Assembly (NCBI GenBank): GCA_964538085.1
Contig: CAZIDF010000002.1
Coordinates: forward strand, 62,001 to 126,000
DNA: 64,000 nucleotides
Direction: 5' to 3'
Source of the DNA: G020348385 sp964538085
GTDB lineage: Bacteria > Acidobacteriota > Aminicenantia > Aminicenantales > Aminicenantaceae
The position numbers and the translations under genes were made by a program. Below, one piece after another: positions 26,847-35,641 of this stretch. The notes under the pieces are model-generated. The model did not search any database. It worked only from the letters and a program-made list of their open reading frames with translations, and had not been told where the DNA came from. The number at the start of each line of letters is the position of its first letter. Within the stretch, counting starts at the first letter, position 1.

Positions 26847-28334
26847 ATGCCTTCTTTCCCTTCTTTTTTGGCGTTTGATCTGGGTGCAGCCAGCGGCCGG
26901 GCCATTCTCGGTCAGCTGGAACCAGAGGGTCTGAATATTCAAGAACTCCACCGGTTTGCGAATGAAATGTTACCTGTACGAGGGCATCTTCACTGGAATA
27001 TATACCGATTATTCGATGAGATCCAGACTGGACTGGCAATCTGTGCACAAAAAACTCGGATCGAAAGCCTTGCCATCGACACATGGGGAGTCGATTTTGG
27101 ATTGTTGGCACAGGATGGAGCCTTCCTTGGATTGCCTCATGCTTATCGGGATGCACACACCCGAGGTGCGATGGAGGAGTTTTTTGAAAAAATCCCGAGA
27201 GAAAAAATTTATAGCTTGACAGGAACCCAATTTTTACCCTTCAATTCCCTTTTCCAGCTCCAAGCGATGAAGAGAGCCAAATCTTCTCTTCTAGAAGCGG
27301 CCCATGATATCCTTTTCATGCCGGATCTGTTCCAGTATCTCCTTACTGGGGCTAAAAAGACCGAGTTCACTTTTGCGACAACCACCCAACTTTACAATCC
27401 TATAAAAAGAGATTGGGAAGGAGAGCTTTTCGCTGCCCTGGGAATGTCCCCATCGCTCATGCAGGATATCGTTCATCCTGGAACCAGGGTAGGAAACCTA
27501 GATGTGCGGATCACCCGACAGTGTGGCTGGAGGGATGTGCCCGTGATCGCCGTCGCTTCGCATGATACAGCATCGGCGGTGGCAGCTGTCCCTGCCCAGG
27601 GGGAGGATTGGGCGTACATAAGTTCTGGAACTTGGTCATTGATGGGCATCGAAACAAGGGAGCCGATCATCCATGATCTGGCTTTGAAGCTCAATTTCAC
27701 GAATGAAGGGGGAGTGGAAGGCACCTTCAGGTTTTTAAAAAACATAGCGGGTCTTTGGCTGCTCCAAAAGTGCTGCGATGTTTGGTCGCGGGGAAAACAT
27801 GAAAACTATGAAAAATTGATGGCCCTGGCTCGCGAGGCGAAACCATTCCGCTTTATTGTCGATCCTGATTGGGAAGGCTTCCTCAATCCGGCTCATATGC
27901 CCGAAGCCATACAGCGATATTGTAAGAAAACCGGACAAACCATTCCCCAGTCCTATGGTGAATTCGTACGGGGGATATGCGAGAGTCTAGCGTTGAAGTA
28001 CCGGTCGGTGTTGGACGAATTGAGACAGATCAGTTCCTGTCCCATCCGCAAGATTCACATCATCGGAGGAGGAGCGAAAAACCGGTTGTTATGCCAGTTC
28101 ACGGCCAATGCAACAGTACTTCCGGTTTATTCGGGACCGGTCGAGGCAACAGCTATAGGGAATATCATGATGCAATCCATGTCCTGTGGATGGGTTTCTT
28201 CATTGGAACAGATGCGGGAAGTTGTCAGCAACTCATTCGATATCGAGCCGTATGAACCGGCCCCAACAGAGGAATGGAAGGAAGCCCAAGAGCGTTTTTA
28301 TACGATCCTTAAAATGGAGTTGAAAGATGGATAA
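26847..28334 (+). CDS. rhaB: Rhamnulokinase
   Basis: FGGY-family sugar kinase of 495 residues that phosphorylates L-rhamnulose to rhamnulose-1-phosphate. The ASKHA phosphate motif FDLGAASGRAILG is at residues 10-22, followed by LAIDTWGVDFGLL, the catalytic-domain segment SSGTWSLMGIETREP and the adenosine motif IHIIGGGAKNRLLCQFTAN. The AASGR signature separates rhamnulokinases from xylulo- and glycerol kinases. A GAGGAG precedes the ATG. The end overlaps rhaA by 8 bases. Confidence 0.94.
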   Translation: MPSFPSFLAFDLGAASGRAILGQLEPEGLNIQELHRFANEMLPVRGHLHWNIYRLFDEIQTGLAICAQKTRIESLAIDTWGVDFGLLAQDGAFLGLPHAYRDAHTRGAMEEFFEKIPREKIYSLTGTQFLPFNSLFQLQAMKRAKSSLLEAAHDILFMPDLFQYLLTGAKKTEFTFATTTQLYNPIKRDWEGELFAALGMSPSLMQDIVHPGTRVGNLDVRITRQCGWRDVPVIAVASHDTASAVAAVPAQGEDWAYISSGTWSLMGIETREPIIHDLALKLNFTNEGGVEGTFRFLKNIAGLWLLQKCCDVWSRGKHENYEKLMALAREAKPFRFIVDPDWEGFLNPAHMPEAIQRYCKKTGQTIPQSYGEFVRGICESLALKYRSVLDELRQISSCPIRKIHIIGGGAKNRLLCQFTANATVLPVYSGPVEATAIGNIMMQSMSCGWVSSLEQMREVVSNSFDIEPYEPAPTEEWKEAQERFYTILKMELKDG

Positions 28335-29601
28335 AATCCGGAATATTGAACGAGCGTTCAAAATGGCAAAGGACTTTTTCACCGATCGGGGTGTGGATGT
28401 CGAGGCTGCCTTGAAACAGATGGACCAGATCTCCATTTCTCTCCCATGTTGGCAAGGTGATGATGTCACAGGATTCGAAAAAAGGAAAATCCTTGGAGGC
28501 GGAGGGGGCATCCAAGTCACTGGGAATTATCCGGGCAGAGCCCGGACACCCGAAGAGCTGAGGATGGATCTGGACTTGGCTTTTTCTTTGATCCCTGGAT
28601 CTCATAGACTGAACCTGCACGCCATGTACGGCGAATTCGGCCAAAATCTGGTGGATCGTGATGAAATAGAAACTTCCCATTTTGATGGGTGGGTGGCTTG
28701 GGCTGATCAGAAAGGCGTAAAGTTGGATTTCAATGCGACCTGTTTTTCCCATCCTATGTCCGAATCTGGATTCACTTTGAGTAACAGGGATCCGAGGATC
28801 CGAAAATTTTGGATAGACCATGTCAAACATTGCCGCATGATCGGTGCGCATATAGGCCGCCTTCTCCACAGCCCATGTATTCACAATCTCTGGATACCGG
28901 ACGGGATGAAGGACATTCCCATCGATCGATCGACGCCAAGAGCTTTGCTGAAAGAGTCGCTGGATGAGATTTATTCCGAGTTGCTTCCAAAAGTCGAGGT
29001 CAAGGATTCGCTCGAGAGCAAACTGTTCGGGATCGGGAGTGAATCTTATGTGGTGGGATCTCATGAATTTTACTTTGGCTATGCCCAATCCAAAGGGATG
29101 ATTCTTTGCCTGGATACAGGACACTTCCATCCGACGGAATCATTAGCAGACAAAATATCTGCCATTTTGCTTTTCTTCGACGAGCTCATCCTTCATCTAA
29201 GCCGCGGCGTGAGATGGGATAGCGATCATACCGTCATCCAAGGCGATGATCTGCAGGCTATAGCCGAGGAGATCGTCCGGAGCGAAAAAGCAGATCAAAT
29301 CCATTTAGCATTGGATTTTTTCGATGCCAGCATAAACAGAATTGGAGCGTTGGTGATCGGCGCCCGGGCTACCCTGAAAAGCATCCTATCGGCTTTGTTG
29401 CAGCCCCTTGAGAGACTCCGGTGCGTAGAAAAAGAGGGCGACTATTTTTCTCGGATCGCTCTCAGAGAGGAATCGAAATCCCATCCTGTCGGTGCTGTTT
29501 GGGATCAGTATTGTTTATGGAAGGATGTGCCCTTTCAGGATCTTTGGATGCAAGATATATCCAGTTATGAATCGGAAGTTCTGAGAAAACGATCGGGATG
29601 A
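28327..29601 (+). CDS. rhaA: L-rhamnose isomerase
   Basis: Interconverts L-rhamnose and L-rhamnulose. The 424-residue protein follows the Escherichia coli-type RhaA closely: SLPCWQGDDVTGFE, IQVTGNYPGRARTPEELR, LNLHAMYGEF, LWIPDGMKDIPIDR, SKLFGIGSESYVVGSHEFY, the metal-ligand segment LCLDTGHFHPTE and SRGVRWDSDHTVI, and LALDFFDASINRI. It overlaps rhaB and acts one step before it. No rhaD aldolase follows; the next genes converge from the other strand. Confidence 0.95.
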   Translation: MDKIRNIERAFKMAKDFFTDRGVDVEAALKQMDQISISLPCWQGDDVTGFEKRKILGGGGGIQVTGNYPGRARTPEELRMDLDLAFSLIPGSHRLNLHAMYGEFGQNLVDRDEIETSHFDGWVAWADQKGVKLDFNATCFSHPMSESGFTLSNRDPRIRKFWIDHVKHCRMIGAHIGRLLHSPCIHNLWIPDGMKDIPIDRSTPRALLKESLDEIYSELLPKVEVKDSLESKLFGIGSESYVVGSHEFYFGYAQSKGMILCLDTGHFHPTESLADKISAILLFFDELILHLSRGVRWDSDHTVIQGDDLQAIAEEIVRSEKADQIHLALDFFDASINRIGALVIGARATLKSILSALLQPLERLRCVEKEGDYFSRIALREESKSHPVGAVWDQYCLWKDVPFQDLWMQDISSYESEVLRKRSG

Positions 29602-29605
29602 AATA

Positions 29606-30082
29606 CTAGGGGAATAATTTTTTCACCAGCTCTGCCAAATTCTCGGCGTATTGCTTGCAGCAATCCAGGGCCCTTTCGTCAGGAAAATCGATAGATACCG
29701 GGCCATAGTGATCGCCTCTGTGATCGCCCCGGATGATCATGCCATGGATCAAAAGTGCATTCAGCATATCCAAAATCGTGGTTTCATTCCCGCCGCCCAC
29801 ATTAGCCGCAGAAGAAAAGGCCCCTCCGATCTTCCCTCTCAATTGACCGTGGAATTTCACGCTATCGTCCAGCAGTTTTTTGACCGGCCAAGCCATCGAT
29901 CCATAATAGGTGGGTGAGCCAAGGATGATGCAGTCATAGTCGAGAAGTTTATCGACTTTTGTCTCTTCCACTCTTTTTAGATCGACGACAAAGTTTTGAT
30001 TCTTCATTACAGCGGCAATAGTTTGTGCCATTTTCTCCGTGTTTCCTGTTTTAGAATAATAACACACCAGCACTTTGGCCAT
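29606..30082 (-). CDS. Flavodoxin / WrbA-like flavoprotein
   Basis: Small FMN-binding protein of 158 residues. The phosphate-binding loop is YYSKTGNTEKMA at residues 8-19, and later FMN loops are GSPTYYGSMAWPVK and FSSAANVGGGNETT. It resembles the WrbA/NAD(P)H-dependent oxidoreductase branch rather than small electron-carrier flavodoxins. It follows the aldolase gene by 41 bases on the same strand, so it may work with the upstream aldehyde oxidoreductase as electron acceptor or donor; that link is inferred from position only. Confidence 0.82.
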   Translation of the reverse strand: MAKVLVCYYSKTGNTEKMAQTIAAVMKNQNFVVDLKRVEETKVDKLLDYDCIILGSPTYYGSMAWPVKKLLDDSVKFHGQLRGKIGGAFSSAANVGGGNETTILDMLNALLIHGMIIRGDHRGDHYGPVSIDFPDERALDCCKQYAENLAELVKKLFP

Positions 30083-30123
30083 GCTCGAGCCTCCTTTCCA
30101 CCCAATTCGTTTTCAAGATTGAA

Positions 30124-31446
30124 TTACCATTTATGGGCTTTTTCGGGCTCCATCTTGCGAAGATCGAGCCCTCGTTCATAAGCACCAATTCTGTAAAGAC
30201 AAATTTCCCTCACCGAGGAAGGATGATGAAGAACTTCGGATAGGGACTGGGTTCCCACTCCCCAAACACCTCCTCCCCTCACCACTACGACCTTGTAATC
30301 ATGAAGCAACCGGAGGAATGTGTCGGTGTCATGTTTTGGCGGGAGGACAGGAATCACCAGATAAAGATAGCTTCCCTCGGCATCGATCGGGATAATCCGG
30401 TTCAGTTCTTGAGTTTCACCAGGATATCGAAAATAAGCATGCGCTTCGGCCTCCGGTACCCAGCAGTGGCACACGGTTTGGAAATGCGTTTCGGCATAGA
30501 TGGTTTTGTGGATTCCCAGCTCCTTTGTATCCTCTTTTTCAGGATGGAGAGACATTTCTAAAAGAGGTCCTCCTATGTCTCTCGGCATGGACGCTTTGGG
30601 AGCGTAAAACATGGCGTTCACTCCCCGTATGGAAAAAGTCCCTGTGTGAAAAGGGGAGAGGCGGGATTCAAAAATCCTGGCTCCAGTCTTGTGAAACTCC
30701 TTGATCAGTTCTTCCTCCTCTGGGAACTGGCAGGTTTCGTCGCCTTCGATCTCGTATTCATCGGGAGGGTAGGAAAACAGGGAATGTTGACCGGACCGGA
30801 TCTTTTTTTGAAGCTTTTTGACATCCACACCGGTTTTATCCAGCATCCTTACGATGTAGCCAGAATTATTGGCCACACACTGAAGGAAGAAAGCTTCTTT
30901 AAGTGTGCGTCCTCGAGAAAACAGCCCATGTGCTTGAACCAGAGTCGCAGGATTTTGGGAAAGACGATCAGGTATTATTTTAACCATCTGGGGTGATCCG
31001 CTCGGTAGGGCAAACCAATCGACCGGGATTTTTCCTCCCAAATAGTAATATCCGAGAGGATCGACTGGAATAAATGGCTCGGGCTGGCTGGGCTTTTTAT
31101 GATCATCCAGGGTCGTGATGATCAGGTCTTTTGTGTGGCAGTGCATGGAGGCATTCACCCCTTCGATAGACAATATTTTCGCATGGATGTCGCTTTCGGA
31201 TGAGGCCTTGTAGTACCCGAAATCTGTCTCGCTCATCGAAGGATAACAGATGTGCTCGGGCTCGAGATCTCCTTTTTGAGACCCGGTCGACGTGATGGCC
31301 ATCCTTTCTTCTCCCTTCTCATCTTTCCACCGCATGACCATGTTTCCGCAATGGCTATCCTGGATGTCATACAACAAAGAGGCCCGGCCTATGGTCTGGA
31401 AGAGATGGATGAGTTCCTCGCTAGCTTTCCACTGTTTTTTAGTCAT
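30124..31446 (-). CDS. Tandem class II aldolase/adducin-domain protein
   Basis: The 440-residue protein contains two class II aldolase-like halves. The N-half (about 1-205) has the full zinc set: HCH in NASMHCHTKDL (about residues 100-102), a third His in LVQAHGLFSRGR (about 171), and the acid/base Glu in ASSESDIHAKI (about 84). The C-half (about 240-430) has the fold (ETHFQTVCHCWVPEAEAH, VVVRGGGVWGVGTQSL) but lacks the third His and has HCW in place of HxH, so it is probably non-catalytic. Family members cleave rhamnulose- or fuculose-1-phosphate. Beside rhaBA it may replace RhaD. It overlaps the aldehyde oxidoreductase gene by 8 bases. Confidence 0.75.
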   Translation of the reverse strand: MTKKQWKASEELIHLFQTIGRASLLYDIQDSHCGNMVMRWKDEKGEERMAITSTGSQKGDLEPEHICYPSMSETDFGYYKASSESDIHAKILSIEGVNASMHCHTKDLIITTLDDHKKPSQPEPFIPVDPLGYYYLGGKIPVDWFALPSGSPQMVKIIPDRLSQNPATLVQAHGLFSRGRTLKEAFFLQCVANNSGYIVRMLDKTGVDVKKLQKKIRSGQHSLFSYPPDEYEIEGDETCQFPEEEELIKEFHKTGARIFESRLSPFHTGTFSIRGVNAMFYAPKASMPRDIGGPLLEMSLHPEKEDTKELGIHKTIYAETHFQTVCHCWVPEAEAHAYFRYPGETQELNRIIPIDAEGSYLYLVIPVLPPKHDTDTFLRLLHDYKVVVVRGGGVWGVGTQSLSEVLHHPSSVREICLYRIGAYERGLDLRKMEPEKAHKW

Positions 31447-33250
31447 TTTGTCTGCCGGGAATTCCCCTTTTATTCCAACCTTGAGCTTTGTAATAATCCT
31501 CTCGCATTTTTACGATCAAATCAGAGGATATTTTTATAGGATTTCCCCCTACGAGGATGGATTCTCGCTGGAAACGCATCGGGAGAGTGTCTTCTTCGGC
31601 TTCCAATCCTGTTTTGAGGTTAAAAATTCTTTCCAATGAAGACACGTTGTTCGCAATTTCTTCCAATCGAGCCGTTGAAAAATTCATTCCCGTGATGCCG
31701 CTTGCCATGCGGGACCAAGGTTCGGTGGAGAATGCGAATCCAGTAAAGCGGCAAATGCCCAAACTGTCCTGAATGATGCCCAAATTTTGCATGTTACGGA
31801 TAGCGATGGGCGACTGCAAGAGACTGAACCGAGGGATTTCCTTTGTCCCACCAAAAAATGCCAGGGACACAGCATATCCTCCGCGGAGGTGGCAAGCCCC
31901 TGTTGGCGAAGTCATGTACCCGAGAGCTTGAGTAAAGGAGGCCCGTGGATCATAGGCCGGGATCTCCATTTTTTTTACGGTCATGGAATATTCTGGATGA
32001 TGGAATCGTTCGGCGAACCGGAAGGATCCCTCGGCCAGCAGGTTGCCCATCCCATTCCTGAAAGCGATCTGTTCAACTGTTTTTTCCAATATATTTGCGT
32101 TGCCGAAAAAGAATCCCGCTTGATCAGCCTCTCTTTTAGGGATGTGTCCCTTTTCAGACAGTTCCATGGCACACGCGAGGGTTCCTCCGAAACTGATCGT
32201 ATCCAAACCCAGTTCATTGCACCTGAAATGGGCCCTGGCGATGGAAGACAAATCATATATTCCACAGTTCGGGCCTGTCATAACGATGGTCTCATACTCA
32301 GGCCCCTCTCCCTTTTTTCCATCCACCCGGGTATGACGCTGACACGCGATGGAACACCCATAACAGGCGCCGGCTCTCTCCAGGATGGTCTTGCGGAGCG
32401 TTTCCCCAGATACCCTGTTTAGATCATCATCTCTATGGGAATTGTCCTGGAAATTACGGTGGGGAAGCATTTCCATGATGTGGATGAGTTTGAGCAATCC
32501 CGAGGTGCCCAATTCTCTCAGAAGTCTTTTGGTGATAGGTGCCGATCTTAAAAGATACTGGGCTTGATCTAAACCGGACCGGAACCTAGCTTCATCCTTG
32601 ATAACGTTGCCCTTTTGCCCGGAAACACGGATGGCTTTGAGTTTTTTGCTTCCGAATACAGCTCCTGATCCGCCCCGGCCATAGGCTCTGTTTTTCTCGT
32701 TCATGACACAAGCGAATCGCACCAGATTCTCCCCAGCAGGCCCGATACAGAGAATGTGTTGCCTGTTTCCTGTTTCGGGATCGGCTGTCAATCGCTCTGT
32801 TGTCTCATGGACATCTAAACCCCAAAGAGGGGATTGATGGGTGATTTGGACTTGTTCGGGAGAGATATCTATTATCACAGGTTTTGAAGCCAATCCTTTG
32901 ATCACGAGCACATCGTACCCGCTGGACTTGAACGTATGGGCCCAGGAACCGCCACAATTGGTACTCCCGATTCTGCCGGTCAATGGCGACTTGAAAACCA
33001 TGTGCCCTCGACATGCCGTTGGAGCTCGGGTTCCGATAAGGGGGGAAGTGGCGATGACGACCACATTTCCCGCCTCGAGAGGATCACAGAGCGGATCGAT
33101 CTCATCATAGAATATTCGAGTGGCCAAACCTCTCCCTCCCAGATATTCTTCTACGATGTCCGGGCTCAAATGTCTTGAGCGAATGTCTTCTTTGGATAGA
33201 TCGATTTCCAGGATTTTTCCGTTATAACCAGGGAATGATGCATCGCTCAT
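31439..33250 (-). CDS. Aldehyde:ferredoxin oxidoreductase (tungsten/molybdenum enzyme)
   Basis: Oxidises aldehydes to acids, passing electrons to ferredoxin; needs a bis-molybdopterin tungsten or molybdenum centre and one [4Fe-4S] cluster. It has 603 residues. The N-terminal domain has YNGKILEIDLSKEDI, EEYLGGRGLATRIFYDEI and RGHMVFKSPLTGRIGSTNCG; the metal-binding loops include MNEKNRAYGRGGSGAVFGSK. Cluster cysteines are in AGACYGCSIACQRH (about 290-297), with the fourth in DSLGICRFTGF (about 498). The substrate is not deducible from sequence. Its position upstream of a class II aldolase beside rhamnose genes makes lactaldehyde a reasonable guess. It is first in an operon with the aldolase and flavoprotein. 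Confidence 0.92.
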   Translation of the reverse strand: MSDASFPGYNGKILEIDLSKEDIRSRHLSPDIVEEYLGGRGLATRIFYDEIDPLCDPLEAGNVVVIATSPLIGTRAPTACRGHMVFKSPLTGRIGSTNCGGSWAHTFKSSGYDVLVIKGLASKPVIIDISPEQVQITHQSPLWGLDVHETTERLTADPETGNRQHILCIGPAGENLVRFACVMNEKNRAYGRGGSGAVFGSKKLKAIRVSGQKGNVIKDEARFRSGLDQAQYLLRSAPITKRLLRELGTSGLLKLIHIMEMLPHRNFQDNSHRDDDLNRVSGETLRKTILERAGACYGCSIACQRHTRVDGKKGEGPEYETIVMTGPNCGIYDLSSIARAHFRCNELGLDTISFGGTLACAMELSEKGHIPKREADQAGFFFGNANILEKTVEQIAFRNGMGNLLAEGSFRFAERFHHPEYSMTVKKMEIPAYDPRASFTQALGYMTSPTGACHLRGGYAVSLAFFGGTKEIPRFSLLQSPIAIRNMQNLGIIQDSLGICRFTGFAFSTEPWSRMASGITGMNFSTARLEEIANNVSSLERIFNLKTGLEAEEDTLPMRFQRESILVGGNPIKISSDLIVKMREDYYKAQGWNKRGIPGRQND

Positions 33251-33329
33251 GTTGGATAATGATTTCCCTTATGATAACATGACCAGGAATTGAGAAAAAG
33301 ATTTTTATGAAATAATGGAGTCCCATCCT

Positions 33330-34661
33330 ATGGCTATCAAAGCGTCACTCACGACTTTCGATACAACCATGATTGTGGTGAGTCTTGTCATCGGTATCGG
33401 CATATTTCGCACGCCCGCTATGGTGGCTGGAGCGACCCAAACACCCTTCCGTTTTTTTGCCGCGTGGACTCTGGGCGGATTGATAAGTTTATTGGGAGCC
33501 TTGACATTTGCTGAGATCGGCTCACGGTTTCCTCGACCAGGTGCTTACTACAAAGTCGTCGCAGAATCCTATCATTCCTCTTTGGCCTTTATGTTCAACT
33601 GGGCCGGAATACTGATAGCCAATGGGGCCGGAGCAGCGGCTGTCTCTATCATCGGGGCCGAATATCTTATTCCCATTTTGATTCCGGCCAAGTACCAAAC
33701 CCAGTTTTCGATTCAGCTTGCTGCCGCGCTCCTTATCTTTTTTTTGTTCGTGATCAATTATATCGGAATTAAATCAGGAGCCTGGGCTCAAAATGTGTTG
33801 ACTCTTCTGAAGATCGGAATGATTCTGTTGCTCGTTTTTGTCGCTTTTTACCATAAAGGGGAAGCGCCGAGCGATAATCTGACTCAGCCTGAACCGAAGA
33901 AACCTTTTTGGATGGCTATGGGGATCGGGCTCATTGCGGTATTTTACACTCAGGGTGGATACCAAAACACGATAAACTTCGGGGCGGATATGAAAAATGC
34001 CCGCAAAAACATGCCGCGGGCCATCCTGATCGGGATGCTGATCATCATCGTCTGTTATCTTCTGATCAATGCCGCATATTTTAAAGTGCTGGGTATCTCA
34101 GGAATAGCCGGAGCCAAACTGGTGGCTGCTGAAGTCGCAAAAGTGACATTCGGCAATTTCGGCTACCTGTTTGTATCGCTTGTCATATTTTTTTCCGCTA
34201 TGGGATTTATCAATGCCACTTTCCTGCAGCTTCCCCGGGCCTATTATGCAATGGCCGAAGACAAAACTCTTCCTGCCATTTTCATGAAGGTCAATCAGAA
34301 AACCCAGGCCCAGGAATTCACCTTGGTCTTTTTTACGGCCACAGTCCTTCTTTCGATATTTTTTCTCGGAACTTTTGAGAATATCGTCAATTATGTCATG
34401 TTTATCGATGCCCTGAGTATTGCTGTGGTCGCATCGACCATATTTATCCTCAGAAGAGAGGCCAAGTCACAGAAAATTGACTACAAAGGCTACCGGGTTC
34501 CTTTTTATCCCGTTCTCCCTGCTGTTTTTGTATTATTTTTGGTGTTTGTTTCCTTGAATGTGCTTTGGAATGAAACCCGCTCAGCCTTGATGGGAGCCCT
34601 TATCTTTGTTTCAGGTTTTCCCATCTTCATGGTTATGCGCAGACTCAGGAGAGGGAAATAA
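33330..34661 (+). CDS. APC-superfamily amino acid permease
   Basis: Membrane carrier of 443 residues with about twelve helices. The first-helix motif VIGIGIFRTPAMVAGAT and the second TFAEIGSRFPRPGAYYKVV are typical of APC amino acid transporters, and GGYQNTINFGADMKNARKNMP marks the loop between helices 6 and 7. The ATG at 33330 is preferred (GGAG at 33317-33320) over one five codons upstream. Substrate unknown. It is divergent from the aldehyde oxidoreductase, 79 bases away. Confidence 0.85.
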   Translation: MAIKASLTTFDTTMIVVSLVIGIGIFRTPAMVAGATQTPFRFFAAWTLGGLISLLGALTFAEIGSRFPRPGAYYKVVAESYHSSLAFMFNWAGILIANGAGAAAVSIIGAEYLIPILIPAKYQTQFSIQLAAALLIFFLFVINYIGIKSGAWAQNVLTLLKIGMILLLVFVAFYHKGEAPSDNLTQPEPKKPFWMAMGIGLIAVFYTQGGYQNTINFGADMKNARKNMPRAILIGMLIIIVCYLLINAAYFKVLGISGIAGAKLVAAEVAKVTFGNFGYLFVSLVIFFSAMGFINATFLQLPRAYYAMAEDKTLPAIFMKVNQKTQAQEFTLVFFTATVLLSIFFLGTFENIVNYVMFIDALSIAVVASTIFILRREAKSQKIDYKGYRVPFYPVLPAVFVLFLVFVSLNVLWNETRSALMGALIFVSGFPIFMVMRRLRRGK

Positions 34662-34725
34662 CAAAATTGGAGACTGGAAACGGAATGAGGAATCGGAACA
34701 AAATGATCAGCGGAGACAAAACTCG

Positions 34726-35052
34726 ATGGATACCATAACCAAAGAAGAATTGTTGGAAAAAATAAAATATAAGGAGAGCTTTCATCTTGTCGATGTGAGA
34801 GATACGCCGGATTATCGAAAAGAACATATCGTTGGTGCTGTCCACCTTCTGATAGCAGAAATGAGTCAGAAAAAAGTGGAAAAGTTGTTCGCTAAAGAGG
34901 ACTTGATCGTCACCTATTCCCTTGACATCGATTGCCCGGCCAAAAATATAGCCGCAAAAAAGTTGATGGATTATGGCTTCAGTCATGTCCTTGCCTATCC
35001 AGGAAGCTGGATGGAATGGAAGAGGGCCGGTTACCCAGTAGAAAAAGGATGA
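34726..35052 (+). CDS. Rhodanese-like domain protein lacking the catalytic cysteine
   Basis: Single rhodanese domain of 108 residues: FHLVDVRDTPDYRKEHIVGA, then IVTYSLDIDCPAKNIAAKKL, then VLAYPGSWMEWKRAGYPVEKG. In the subfamily this resembles, the active loop reads YCxxxxCPA; here the first Cys is Ser, so sulfurtransferase activity is unlikely although the second Cys remains. The ATG at 34726 has GGAGA about 9 bases upstream. A much longer N-terminal extension is open in frame but has no homology and overlaps the permease end. Confidence 0.78.
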   Translation: MDTITKEELLEKIKYKESFHLVDVRDTPDYRKEHIVGAVHLLIAEMSQKKVEKLFAKEDLIVTYSLDIDCPAKNIAAKKLMDYGFSHVLAYPGSWMEWKRAGYPVEKG

Positions 35053-35122
35053 CACAGATTTGACCTGCCGAAGTACGTGTTGTATATGTTATTCATGTCC
35101 TGAAGAACAGGAGGCGATCAGA

Positions 35123-35641
35123 ATGAAAACACGATTGATTTTATCCTGGATTATGATAACCGCCATCTTTTTAATCTGGGGATGTCGAACAATCGAAAAG
35201 CCTGTGCAAATATACGGTGAGAGCGTGGACCTGAAATTGCTGGATGGGGAATGGAAGGGCGATTATTCCAGCAAAGACACGGGGAGGAGCGGCACGATCG
35301 AATTTGTCCTGAAAGCTGAAGAGAAGAGGGCTTATGGCGATGTTATGATGGTTCCACGAGGTGCGAAAGAACCTTATCATCCGGTTGGATACAGGGATAA
35401 GATCAAAATAGATCCCAATTTTCCGAAGTTTTTAGCCATTGAGTTTGTGGAAATAGAGGGAGGGAAAGTGATGGGTGAGCTGGCTCCTTATTGGGACCCG
35501 GAAATGCAGCGGCGGATGTACACTTCTTTTGAGGGGATTTTAGAGGGAGACACCATCGAGGGGACTTTTGAGTCAAGGATCGATCAATCTCCGATTTATT
35601 TTACTGGTCAATGGACAGTTTTTCGAAAAAAACAAGAATAA
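35123..35641 (+). CDS. Putative lipoprotein, unknown function
   Basis: I do not recognise the family. The 172-residue protein begins with a lipoprotein signal (MKTRLILSWIMITAIFLIWGC; lipobox IWGC, Cys21). The mature part is beta-rich with repeated short strands (LLDGEWKGDYSS, GTIEFVLKAEEKRAYGD, GDTIEGTFESRI, FTGQWTVFRKK), which suggests a small lipocalin-like or beta-barrel fold. Start at ATG 35123 is supported by AGGAGG nine bases upstream. The last 31 bases overlap the long form of the next gene. Confidence 0.7.
   Translation: MKTRLILSWIMITAIFLIWGCRTIEKPVQIYGESVDLKLLDGEWKGDYSSKDTGRSGTIEFVLKAEEKRAYGDVMMVPRGAKEPYHPVGYRDKIKIDPNFPKFLAIEFVEIEGGKVMGELAPYWDPEMQRRMYTSFEGILEGDTIEGTFESRIDQSPIYFTGQWTVFRKKQE

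Noticed and set aside
28309..29130. 273-codon minus-strand frame opposite rhaA
   Set aside because: Shadow of the strongly conserved rhamnose isomerase gene.
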